A stretch of 11,620 nucleotides of DNA from an uncultured Desulfobacterales bacterium. GTDB taxonomy: Bacteria > Desulfobacterota > Desulfobacteria > Desulfobacterales > JAFDCJ01. A model generated the notes under the pieces. It did not search any database. It saw nothing but the letters and a program-made list of their open reading frames with translations, and had not been told where the DNA came from. The stretch covers positions 1 through 11,620 of the forward strand of contig CALZJV010000524.1 of NCBI GenBank assembly GCA_945787595.1. The letters run 5' to 3'. The position numbers and the translations under genes are program-made. Shown in pieces: positions 1-7,160 of the stretch (position 1 is the stretch's first letter; every line of letters starts with the position of its first letter).

Positions 1-1
1 G

Positions 2-871
2 ATATTCGGGCTTTTCATGACCTGGGGTGTCGGTGCCAACGATTTAGCCAATGCCATGGGCACCTCCGTCGGCGCCGGCGCCGTTACAGTCAAACAAGCC
101 ATCGGAATCGCCATCATTTTTGAATTCCTCGGCGCGGTCTTGGCGGGAGGGCATGTAACCCAAACGATTCGCAAAGGGATCATCGATCCCACGCCAATTA
201 TCAGCAATCCCGAGATACTGGTCTTCGGAATGCTCGCTTCGCTGTTGGCCGCAGCGGTTTGGTTGATGATTGCTTCTGCCAAAGGTTGGCCGGTTTCGAC
301 AACCCACTCCATTGTGGGCGCTATCGTCGGGTTTGCGATTGTGGGCATCGGGCCCGAAGCGGTCAAGTGGCATAAAATCCTGAGCGTTGTGATAAGTTGG
401 GTCATATCACCGGCGGTGGGAGGCGTCATTAGTTTCATTTTGGTGATGAGCACGCGTAAGCTTATTCTGGATACGGAGACCCCGCTGAAAAATGCAAAAA
501 AATATGCTCCTTTTTACGTATTTTTGGTCGGATTTACTATTTCCCTGGTGACCATGTTCAAGGGATTAAAACAGCTTAAACTGGACCTGTCCATCGGGGG
601 AAGCATTTTTGCGGCAATCTGTTTCGGGGTTCTTACCGCTTTTATCGGATGGTTATTCATCAGGAAAGTCAAGCAGCATGAAGATGACGACCGGACGTTT
701 CAATTTGCCAGCGTTGAAAAGGTGTTTGCACCCATGATGCTGTTTACGGCCTGCTCGATGGCATTTGCCTCAGAGAGCCCCGCTGCCGATTTGGATCCTT
801 TTGCTCGGTGGTGCCGGAATTGTATTGGGCCTTATCACGCTCGGCTACCGGGTAATGCTGACGGTCGGTAA
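2..871 (+). pseudogene. PiT-family inorganic phosphate permease, N-terminal part (5' cut by window edge, frame broken near 770)
   Basis: This is a membrane permease that would import inorganic phosphate, usually driven by H+ or Na+. The frame is already open at the window edge (residues IFGLF precede the first ATG at 17), so the true start lies upstream. Numbering from that ATG, the first signature GANDLANAMG is at residues 6-15, followed by hydrophobic segments and GWPVSTTHSIVGA near 90-103. Homology ends at LFTACSMAFA, residue 251, base 769. In the family this block is followed directly by the second signature (HGSNDVANA-like). Here the reading continues into unrelated residues and stops at 871, while the rest of the permease resumes in another frame. 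The gene therefore looks inactivated, or the sequence is wrong here. The PiT assignment is secure; the substrate is inferred from the family. Confidence 0.9.
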
Positions 872-1139
872 AAAAATCACCGAACTGACCCCCTCGCGCG
901 GCTTCTGCGCTGAGCTTGCGGCGGCGTCTACGGTAGTTATCGCCTCCCGCACCGGTTTGCCGGTATCCACCACTCACATTCTGGTGGGCGCTGTATTGGG
1001 TGTTGGTCTGGCCCGTGGTTTAGGGGCATTGGACCTACGGGTTGTTTTAAATATAATTATTTCCTGGGTAGTAACCTTGCCGGCTGGGGGAATCATGGCG
1101 ATGCTTTTCTATTTTACCCTCAAGGGGATATTTAGTTAG
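765..1139 (+). pseudogene. PiT-family phosphate permease, C-terminal part (continuation after deletion and frameshift)
   Basis: This is the remaining third of the permease that begins at the left edge. Recognisable family sequence starts at PLPIWILLLGGAG (about 780) and runs through TVGKKITELTPSRGF, the second GLPVSTTHILVGAVLG block and a closing LPAGGIMAMLFYF membrane segment to a normal stop at 1137-1139. The only start available in this frame is a TTG at 765 without a convincing ribosome binding site, so it is probably not translated alone. Compared with the family, roughly 25-35 codons between AFA and PLPIW are absent, including the second GANDVANA-type motif. The frame change equals a loss of 3n+2 bases. 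No transcription terminator is evident after the stop. Confidence 0.88.
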
Positions 1140-1203
1140 AATTATCGGCCTAGATCTGTCTGTCCGGACCTTGTCATTCAGCTTAGAGAAATAGCCCCTG
1201 CGG

Positions 1204-1367
1204 GTCAGCAAATTTAATATTGTAGATTGAAAATTGAAGATTTGTGGATGTCGCTGCGCTCTGCCATTTAAATTTTTTTTTAATTGATCGATCCCGCCGA
1301 AGGCGGACCTTAAATCTTCAATATTCAATCGACAATCTTCAATCAATGGTATCTGTGATTTGCTGAC
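1204..1367. repeat. MITE-like inverted-repeat element with octamer arms
   Basis: A perfect 10-bp inverted repeat, gtcagcaaat (1204-1213) and atttgctgac (1358-1367), encloses further nested arms: attgaagattt at 1233-1243 pairs with aaatcttcaat at 1312-1322, and variants of ATTGAAGA recur on both sides. The middle holds a T-rich run (1271-1282) and tgtggatgtcgctgcgctct, a segment seen again inverted at 5779-5800. It fills the gap between the permease remnant and the convergent phosphatase gene. No coding function is seen. Confidence 0.6.
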
Positions 1368-1381
1368 ACCTTCGACAACCT

Positions 1382-1416
1382 ACAACATGTTGTCAGATAA
1401 TGCCTGTTAAGGGCCT
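1382..1416 (+). repeat. 35-bp dispersed repeat, copy 1
   Basis: It begins with the palindrome caacatgttg, continues through tcagataa and ends with taagggcct. It matches the reverse complement of copy 2 (5341-5375) at 32 of 35 positions, and copy 3 (7939-7971) over 33 bases with 3 mismatches. It ends 4 bases before the stop codon of the minus-strand phosphatase gene, so copies 1 and 2 bracket the phosphatase-kinase operon in inverted orientation. Confidence 0.8.
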
Positions 1417-1420
1417 ATAT

Positions 1421-2851
1421 CTACATATCAGGCAGGGCATTGATAGCTTCCAGTAAAGGCTCAGCTTTATATGACAGCGGGATCATGCCATCGCCAATAC
1501 AGGTAAATACGCCGATGGCGTGAAGGTGTGCGCTATAGACTATGTGATGGTTCACAATATCGCCGGCATTCAGCCATAGGGTTTCGGTTTCATTGAGGGG
1601 ATTATGACCGACGATAAAGGGAAAATTCGGGCCAAGCCCAAGCCCTTTGCGAAACCGTTTTACATCCTTGGACGTATATCCGCCGGGATAGCCGGACCGT
1701 TTAACACGATTATGAATTAACTGTTCCATCAGACCCTGGTGTTCGTTGGCGTTGATCAGCATTTCAAGGTTAACCTTACGGGATGGGGGCGAGGCATGAC
1801 AGGCCAAAAAGTCTTTGGCAAGGACCACATAGGGCAATTGGTCGTAATAGCGTTCCATCTCCTGCTTGTAGCGCGCACCCCGTTCATCTACAAGATACTT
1901 TTCCCATAAGAGTCCCTGGGGGATACCCCCCTTTGAAACATGCGGTTCAAAACTATCGTGGTTGCCGCGGATATGAAATACCTGTTTCGGGAATCTGGTT
2001 TTCAACTTGAAAATGAAATCCATCATCAGCATCGAGCCGGTCATAATTTCCATTTGATCCTCCAACTCCGAATGGACGGCATCCCCAAGAAGGATCAAAC
2101 AGGCGCTACCATTTTCAAGGCTTTCTAAGAATTGATTTTCGGAGAGGATTTTCATCAGGTTGTCGATCTGAGCATGGAGGTCGCCGATCAGAATCGGGGT
2201 TACCTCATCAGGAAGCCTGATCAAGGGGCCCGGCTTACCCTGGGAATTTTTTGGACGGTGGACCTCTTGAGCCATGATCTGGTTAATCTTTTCCAAATCA
2301 GATTGGGCTTCTAATAAAGGCAAGGGTTGAATCGGCCCGCCGAATATTTCCCTTAGATGATAAAGCTTTTCCTGCCGTCGGCGGATGAGTCCCTCGATCT
2401 CCTCAGGCGCTTTTAAAACGGATAGGGTGGTACCCGTGTCGGAATGAAGGTCCTTGAAAATAAGGGCATCACCCGGATAGGTAACGGCCAGATGGCGGTC
2501 GTTGACCTTATCTGAATAGGAGAGGATCGCTGTCTGTTCAGGATCGCGCCTGCCCAGAATCAGTTTTTTACCTCGCTCCAAGCGGAGAAAACCACTAATC
2601 CGGGAATAATAATGCGCGGGGTTGAAGAGCACAAAACCCGATGGGGACTCTTCCGGGCGGGATGATTTGAAGAGACGGTCCGGAAAAAGGTGCAGTTTAT
2701 CATCGTTGGATCCCAGGCAGATCTGAAGTGGCAACCCTTGAAACGGAATCCGGACTCCCTCTCCCTTGAGGTGTTTTGTTCCGCTGAGTTCCACACTCTC
2801 ATAGCGCTTTGAGGTGGCGAAAAAGGATTTTACCTTTTTAAATAAACTCAT
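1421..2851 (-). CDS. FHA domain-PPP family Ser/Thr-type metallophosphatase
   Basis: This is probably a cytoplasmic phosphoprotein phosphatase of 476 residues. The N-terminal half carries an FHA-like phosphothreonine-binding core: LILGRR at 97-102, NDRHLAV at 117-123, and FKDLHSDTGTTLS at 132-144. The C-terminal half has the metal-binding motifs of PPP phosphatases: GDLHAQ at 223-228, LLGDAVH at 254-260, RGNHDS at 295-300, ACHASPP at 350-356 and VGHNP at 414-418, with a further histidine pair in YSAHLH (439-444). The usual GDxVDRG is altered to GDAVHSE, so the branch is divergent. No membrane segment or signal peptide is visible. The ATG overlaps the stop of the upstream kinase gene (ATGA), which implies translational coupling. 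The likely role is removal of phosphate from Ser/Thr proteins recognised through the FHA domain, in the pathway of the partner kinase. Substrates are unknown. Confidence 0.85.
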   Translation of the reverse strand: MSLFKKVKSFFATSKRYESVELSGTKHLKGEGVRIPFQGLPLQICLGSNDDKLHLFPDRLFKSSRPEESPSGFVLFNPAHYYSRISGFLRLERGKKLILGRRDPEQTAILSYSDKVNDRHLAVTYPGDALIFKDLHSDTGTTLSVLKAPEEIEGLIRRRQEKLYHLREIFGGPIQPLPLLEAQSDLEKINQIMAQEVHRPKNSQGKPGPLIRLPDEVTPILIGDLHAQIDNLMKILSENQFLESLENGSACLILLGDAVHSELEDQMEIMTGSMLMMDFIFKLKTRFPKQVFHIRGNHDSFEPHVSKGGIPQGLLWEKYLVDERGARYKQEMERYYDQLPYVVLAKDFLACHASPPSRKVNLEMLINANEHQGLMEQLIHNRVKRSGYPGGYTSKDVKRFRKGLGLGPNFPFIVGHNPLNETETLWLNAGDIVNHHIVYSAHLHAIGVFTCIGDGMIPLSYKAEPLLEAINALPDM

Positions 2852-5268
2852 GACACCTTTTTTAGGGGCAGATTAACTGTGAAAATCGTGCCTTTCCCCA
2901 GTTTACTGGACACTTCGATCACGCCACCCAAAAGTCCAACCAATTGCTTGGTAATGACAAGTCCCTGGAAAGGTCTTTTGTACTCAAATGTATCGGCATC
3001 CGTTACCGGACCCGGGGGTTCAAAAAGATGCTCAAGTTTGGCTGCATCGATGCCGATCCCGCTATCCTGGATCAAAAAGCGAATCTGATAGCCGGTTTCA
3101 TCTTTAGAAATAAGTTCCATGCTGATAATGATTTCACCGGTTCTAGTAAATTTGACGGCATTCGAAAGCAAATGCATCAAAATTAGGCTCAAATTGCCGG
3201 AATCACCGTGCACGGTTACGGGCAGGTTAGCAGGGCGCTGCACTCTATATTCAAGGCCCTTTATGCGGGCAAAATTACTGAAAAATACCGATAGATTGTC
3301 TATCAGAAGATGCAAATCAAAATCTGTTTCGTTAAGTTCCAACCACTGCGTGTGGACCTTAGAGTAGCCTAAAATGACGTCTATGATGTCAAGCACCCAT
3401 TGTCCGGATTGTTTCATTATTTCGGCGTAACTGCGCCTTTTGCCGGCGCTGTCAGTCTCTGCAAGGTCATCGGCCATTCTGATGATGCTGTCCATGAGGG
3501 AATAAATCTCATGACTCATCAGGGTTAAGAGTTCCTGTTTTTCATCCATGGCCTGGTGCCAATTCGCTTCGGTCTCTCGGCATAATGTGATGTCCATAAC
3601 CAGCCCGGCATAGCGCCGGATATCACCGCTTCCCACCCTACCGACGATAAGGGAAAGGGGTATCTTGCGATTGTCTTTTGACAATCCGATCATTTCTCTG
3701 CCGACGGCGACTCGCGGGATATCATGGGATTCGATCTGATCAAACAATGACAGACCTTGATCCGGACCCGCCGTCGTGCTAAACAGGCTGAAAAAAGATT
3801 TCCCAATCAATTCCAAAGGTGAATATCCGAGCATGTTTGCCAGCTCCGGGTTGAGGATTTCAATAATACCATCCTTGTCGACTATAAAGAGGCCCGGTGG
3901 GATGCTGTATACCAAACTGCGCACGTGGGAAGCATCCTCTCGTATGGTGGCCATGGACCACGCAATCAAACGCTCCATGTGATCGCTCATGGTATTGACG
4001 GCAGCGCCCATGGCATCAAGCTCATCGCGCCCGCCGGTGACGGGTACACGCTCCGTAGGATCGGAATGGGCCATCCTGCTTAGAACAGTCCCAATTCGAT
4101 GCAATGAATGGGTAATGTACCGGGTGATAAATACGGCAAAGGAAATGCCCAGCAGCAACGCCACAAAAACAACGATCAACATCAAGCGGGAATTGGTTTG
4201 CGAGTTGGCATTTATGGTTTCGGTTGTCTCCTTCATGGTGCGATCCGACGTTTCGACATTATGCTCCACTATCTGTGTAATCTGACGAGCCGCATCATTC
4301 ATCTCCATGGCAAGCCGGTCAATGATATCGTTTTGCGCCACCAGTGCAAAAAAATCGGTTTCGTAACTTTCTAAAAGCGCGTTGAACTTCTGTTTGTTGC
4401 CGGGAGAGATGCCGGATTGGGCAACTTGTGAGCGCAGGTTTTGAATCTCCTCTTGGGCCATGCGTACATACTGCTTGTCATGGCGCAATAGATAATCTTT
4501 TTCCCTGCGGCGCAGTTGGAGAATATTCTTCTCAAGATCGGGTACATAATGGGCCTCGAGCAAATCCTCGATCCCGTGAGCCGCATCCCGAAACGGGCCC
4601 TTGCCGCCCTTGAGGTCCTTACCGTTCAGTGCATCTTGCGCGTAGTCGGCTAAAGCGTCACGGTAAACGTCCATCTCCTTGTGGAGCCGGATCTTGAAAT
4701 CCTTTTTCAACTCTGAGATGTTCGCTTTTTCTTTGAATTCTTTAATCAATTCAAAGACCGTATCATAATATTGCGCTTCCCGTCTGAGTCCAAGATCTTT
4801 CTCCCCTCGGCGAATCTGTAAGAGTTGAAGGTAAAGTGACCCAACCTTGAAATTACCGGCCAGGTCTTCCAGATCATGCGCGCGGTCTCGAAATCTTCCC
4901 TGCAGACCGGAGTTATGGTCCATCCCCTTTTTTCGCCAGGCCGCCACAAGGGCCTCAAAGCGGGTATGGTAAGTCTTTGTGAATTTGGAAATCTGTTCAG
5001 CGACGGCTTGCGCATCGGCGTCGATTTTCTTTAATTTGACTGCTTCTTGCCGGATCCGGCCGACATACTGTGTGACCTTGTCGGTGGCTGCCTCTTGTCT
5101 ATGGATCAAAAAATCCTTTTCCGCTCGGCGAGCCTCCAACATAAAGCGTTCGATATTCAAGGTGAGACTCTTCTTGGCTTCAAAAACATCCAAAAGTCTT
5201 TGATAGTCGGACAGGGACTGTTTCCGAAGGTTGTTAAGGAAACGAACCATGTTTCTGCTCCCATCCAT
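2848..5268 (-). CDS. Sensor histidine kinase: helical (HBM-like) sensor, single TM, HAMP, PAS, HisKA, HATPase
   Basis: This is an 806-residue histidine autokinase. Residues 1-360 are charged and helical, with three copies of an RRxEKD motif (ARRAEKDFLIHR from 46, IRRGEKDLGLRR from 152, LRRREKDYLLRH from 252), the hallmark of helical bimodular sensors. One membrane segment lies at 361-383. HAMP covers about 384-436 and PAS about 447-560 (NPELANMLGYSPLELIG). HisKA has a presumed phospho-His586 in LMSHEIYS, where the usual SHELRTPL is altered. HATPase has an N-box (Asn703), a G1 box DSGIGI at 735-740, and a degenerate G2 box (PFQGLVI). No receiver domain is attached. The expected first membrane segment is absent, and an in-frame stop at 5293-5295 leaves no room for it upstream. 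ATG at 5268 (AGGGG before it) and ATG at 5250 are both possible starts. It is the first gene of a two-gene operon with the FHA-PPP phosphatase. The ligand and response regulator are not in view. Confidence 0.88.
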   Translation of the reverse strand: MDGSRNMVRFLNNLRKQSLSDYQRLLDVFEAKKSLTLNIERFMLEARRAEKDFLIHRQEAATDKVTQYVGRIRQEAVKLKKIDADAQAVAEQISKFTKTYHTRFEALVAAWRKKGMDHNSGLQGRFRDRAHDLEDLAGNFKVGSLYLQLLQIRRGEKDLGLRREAQYYDTVFELIKEFKEKANISELKKDFKIRLHKEMDVYRDALADYAQDALNGKDLKGGKGPFRDAAHGIEDLLEAHYVPDLEKNILQLRRREKDYLLRHDKQYVRMAQEEIQNLRSQVAQSGISPGNKQKFNALLESYETDFFALVAQNDIIDRLAMEMNDAARQITQIVEHNVETSDRTMKETTETINANSQTNSRLMLIVVFVALLLGISFAVFITRYITHSLHRIGTVLSRMAHSDPTERVPVTGGRDELDAMGAAVNTMSDHMERLIAWSMATIREDASHVRSLVYSIPPGLFIVDKDGIIEILNPELANMLGYSPLELIGKSFFSLFSTTAGPDQGLSLFDQIESHDIPRVAVGREMIGLSKDNRKIPLSLIVGRVGSGDIRRYAGLVMDITLCRETEANWHQAMDEKQELLTLMSHEIYSLMDSIIRMADDLAETDSAGKRRSYAEIMKQSGQWVLDIIDVILGYSKVHTQWLELNETDFDLHLLIDNLSVFFSNFARIKGLEYRVQRPANLPVTVHGDSGNLSLILMHLLSNAVKFTRTGEIIISMELISKDETGYQIRFLIQDSGIGIDAAKLEHLFEPPGPVTDADTFEYKRPFQGLVITKQLVGLLGGVIEVSSKLGKGTIFTVNLPLKKVS

Positions 5269-5340
5269 CCGTGCCCCTTCAAGGAACGAATGTTATCCAA
5301 ATATATTTGCTATCTTTCGTCCTGTTTTTTATGCAACTTT

Positions 5341-5375
5341 AGGCCCTTATCGGGCTTTATCTGACAACATGTTGT
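5341..5375 (-). repeat. 35-bp dispersed repeat, copy 2 (inverted relative to copy 1)
   Basis: Read on the minus strand it matches copy 1 at 32 of 35 bases and includes the palindrome caacatgttg. It lies about 73 bases upstream of the kinase start and points toward the kinase gene, so it may sit in the operon's promoter or leader. Copy 3 occupies a similar place, about 35 bases before the Usp start codon. TTGTCA inside it resembles a -35 box, but no good -10 follows at the right distance. Confidence 0.8.
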
Positions 5376-5410
5376 AAGTTAAGGTTTCAGTCCGCCCTGG
5401 CCTCCCCTCT

Positions 5411-5541
5411 CTCCGAGCTGTAGGCTCTAGGAGCCGGAAGCCGGCCTGTAAGCCTATGGAAGCCTACGGGCTGGCCTCCGGCTCGTAGCGGCACGATCCT
5501 ACGCCTCGGAAAGAAGCGGGCTCGTAGCCTACGCCTCGGAG
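5411..5541. repeat. GC-rich mosaic repeat cluster
   Basis: This is a patchwork of short inverted units: ctccgagctgtagg (5411-5424), gcctccggctcgta (5474-5487), cctacgcctcgga (5498-5510) and again within 5526-5541. The same units, partly inverted, recur at 7753-7901. It belongs to the gene-free stretch 5269-5768, which otherwise holds the 35-bp repeat copy 2 and an octamer repeat. No open frame with protein-like content is seen there. Confidence 0.65.
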
Positions 5542-5712
5542 AGTGCGATATGAGGAAATTTTACTGTTCGCTGTAGGAGATCCCAATAATGTCTTATCTT
5601 CCAGATTCTTACAAAGTTAGGTCTGGGCCAGGGGTGTCGGGTGTCAGGTTTCAGCCCAGCCGCCGGCCAATAAAACGGCCAGTCTGATCGGAAAAGAAAC
5701 TCCAACATGACA

Positions 5713-5765
5713 AATGTCGAATGTCGATTGACGAATGTCGAATTAAGGAATTCTTTCTATTTTAT
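5713..5765. repeat. AATGTCGA octamer array with shared flank
   Basis: Three near-copies of aatgtcga (5713-5720, 5720-5727, 5734-5741) are followed by aaggaattctttctatttta (5745-5764). The same flank, aaggaattctgtctattata with two mismatches, follows a different octamer array (TGGAATGR) at 11370-11389. The shared flank suggests related elements with different internal octamers. It lies directly beyond the 3' end of the P-loop gene. Confidence 0.6.
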
Positions 5766-5768
5766 TTG

Positions 5769-6416
5769 TTAAAAAGAGCAGAGCGAAGCGACATCCACAA
5801 TCGTCAATTCCGGCTTGTCCGGGTTGGGGTTTAAGATGCGTCGCGGTCTGCCCTCGAAGCTGTTGCGTATATATACCTTCAGGCCATGATAATGGAAATG
5901 CAAGGCCAAAATCTCATAGGCTGTGATCTGTTTTTCCACAATTTTCTGGGTTAAAAGGTCATCCACGTGGTGACTGCCGAGTCTAGCGCGTAGCGAGCGC
6001 ATGACGTAGGTCATACGGGGCGGAGGCAGTTGAAAGTAGAATGTGTATCTGTTTTTCCAGGCGGTGCCAAGCAACCACCGTTTTTGCGGCGGAATTTGAA
6101 TACGGTCCAGGTTTACCGGGGTGGGAGATTCAAGCCATTCTTGCTCATAGACTGCGCGACTTACCTTGTGTCCCTCGAACGGAAATCCAAAATGCACTTC
6201 TCTGGGGCGGTAGAAAAGGATGTGGCTGCGCCACCAATTTTTTTGGGCCAAATCGAGATAGCCTTCCATCGGCCACCCGCCCAGTTTGTTAATAAGGGTG
6301 GATTTTCCGCTGCCCGGAGGCCCCGTAATAATGATCCGCCGAAACCGTTCCCCGTAAGGGAAGCTGACACCCTTGATATCCGATAGGTGTTCAATTTCTT
6401 TAGTCGTCAAAGGCAT
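5769..6416 (-). CDS. P-loop NTPase of unknown function
   Basis: This is a 215-residue soluble protein with a clear Walker A motif, TGPPGSGKSTL, at residues 31-41, preceded by a hydrophobic strand (RRIIIT). The body has aromatic and basic stretches (NWWRSHILFYRPREVHFGFPF at 60-80, YTFYFQLPPPRMTYVMRSLR at 124-143) and LARLGSHH-like residues before a helical region around 150-175. No obvious Walker B and no known catalytic domain were recognised, so a kinase-like or AAA-like role cannot be assigned. It is transcribed in the same direction as the kinase-phosphatase operon but about 500 bases upstream of it, separated by repeats. The Shine-Dalgarno site before ATG 6416 is weak. Its last codons, reading TIVDVASLCSF, lie inside a dispersed repeat (5779-5800). 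Confidence 0.75.
   Translation of the reverse strand: MPLTTKEIEHLSDIKGVSFPYGERFRRIIITGPPGSGKSTLINKLGGWPMEGYLDLAQKNWWRSHILFYRPREVHFGFPFEGHKVSRAVYEQEWLESPTPVNLDRIQIPPQKRWLLGTAWKNRYTFYFQLPPPRMTYVMRSLRARLGSHHVDDLLTQKIVEKQITAYEILALHFHYHGLKVYIRNSFEGRPRRILNPNPDKPELTIVDVASLCSF
5779..5800 (-). repeat. 22-bp dispersed segment used as C-terminal codons of the P-loop gene
   Basis: On the minus strand this reads ttgtggatgtcgcttcgctc plus tg. It matches 1242-1263 (plus strand) with one mismatch, where it sits inside a non-coding inverted-repeat element. A looser relative, agatttgtggtatcgctctc, occurs at 7736-7755. Here it encodes the residues VDVASL near the end of the P-loop protein. Confidence 0.6.
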
Positions 6417-6440
6417 AAGTCAGTTCGCTTCGTTCACAAT

Positions 6441-6684
6441 TGGATTGATGGAACAATGGAATAGTGGAATAATGGGTTCTGGCTTACGGCCCGGAGAGGA
6501 TAATGCAATGTTGGATTAATGGTCCCGCCACCTGAGAGATTGACGATAAAATTAAAATAGCTAATATCCTTTTGAAAACCAATATTCCATCGTTCCACCA
6601 TTCCAATATTCCATTCCCGAGGCAAATTCGGAAAAACCAAAAAACCTATATATTCTCAGTAGGTTGTGGTAGTTTCGAGACATT
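6441..6684. repeat. Long imperfect hairpin element with TGGAAT-type arms and conserved tail, copy A
   Basis: The left arm (6441-6475) contains repeated TGGAAT/TGGAAC octamers. The right arm (6581-6615) contains the complementary ATTCCA octamers. About 105 bases lie between them, so the whole could fold into a long imperfect hairpin. A tail at 6655-6684 matches 11489-11518 at 23 of 30 positions. The tail ends 3 bases before the stop codon of the minus-strand CBS gene, the same spacing as in copy B. It fills the gap between the CBS gene and the P-loop gene. A 3'-end or terminator-like role is possible but unproven. Confidence 0.6.
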
Positions 6685-6687
6685 TTA

Positions 6688-7062
6688 TTACAGTACACTT
6701 TTTATATCTTCGATGGAGAGGATTCCGACCAGCCGATCCTTCTCCAGCACGGGAATATGGCGAAAGCGGTTTTTCGTCATCAAAGAGAGGCATTTGTCCA
6801 CTTTCTGGTTAGGTGTGGTTTGAATCACTTTTGCGGTCATGATATCCCGCACCAGTGTTTTTTTGGATTTCTTCTTTTTCAGGATCATTTTACGGGTGAA
6901 GTTCCGCTTTGATAGGATCCCCACCACCTTTTCCTTTTCAACCACCACCAGTGCGCCGATTTCTTTTTCTGCCATCAGCTTCAAGGCATCGTAAACCGTG
7001 GCATCCGGAGAGATCGTAACCACTTCTCGTTTTTGCTTTTCCAATAACTTCTTGACCTTCAT
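6688..7062 (-). CDS. Tandem CBS-domain protein (paralogue 1)
   Basis: This is a small cytoplasmic protein of 124 residues made of two CBS domains. The first runs about 10-62 (TVYDALKLMAEKEIGALVVV, VVGILSKRNFTRKMIL) and the second about 72-124 (VRDIMTAKVIQ, LMTKNRFRHIPVLEKDRLVGIL). CBS pairs usually bind adenosyl nucleotides and act as energy sensors or regulatory modules; no catalytic domain is attached here. ATG at 7062 is chosen because AGGAGT lies at 7071-7076 on the minus strand; a TTG at 7071 would overlap that site. About 65% of residues are identical to the product at 10370-10744, by manual comparison. A perfect 23-bp hairpin begins 2 bases upstream of the ribosome binding site and could affect expression. 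Confidence 0.9.
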   Translation of the reverse strand: MKVKKLLEKQKREVVTISPDATVYDALKLMAEKEIGALVVVEKEKVVGILSKRNFTRKMILKKKKSKKTLVRDIMTAKVIQTTPNQKVDKCLSLMTKNRFRHIPVLEKDRLVGILSIEDIKSVL

Positions 7063-7077
7063 AACAATCAACTCCTA

Positions 7078-7157
7078 AAATCAGCGACCACCAGCAGAGC
7101 TGAGGGTATGAGGAAGGCCCCTAGAAGGGGCCACGCTCTGCTGGTGGTCGCTGATTT
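7078..7157. repeat. Perfect 23-bp inverted repeat with inner hairpin
   Basis: Arms 7078-7100 and 7135-7157 are perfectly complementary (aaatcagcgaccaccagcag is the first part of the left arm). The 34-base loop itself contains a 7-bp hairpin, ggcccct/aggggcc, at 7116-7132. On the minus-strand transcript this stem would end 1-2 bases before the Shine-Dalgarno of the CBS gene. It could be a small mobile element, a cis-acting leader structure, or both. It lies within 7063-8006, a 944-base stretch with no convincing gene. Confidence 0.75.
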
Positions 7158-7160
7158 GTA

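Noticed and set aside
766..790. Programmed ribosomal frameshift in the PiT gene
   Set aside because: No slippery heptamer or following pseudoknot is visible, and a conserved block of codons is missing as well, which frameshifting would not explain.
1783..2314. Several short plus-strand frames opposite the phosphatase gene
   Set aside because: They are antisense to conserved PPP motifs and show no independent coding signal.
5355..5375. 35-bp repeat as a sigma-70 promoter through its TTGTCA
   Set aside because: No acceptable -10 hexamer lies 16-18 bases downstream in any of the three copies.
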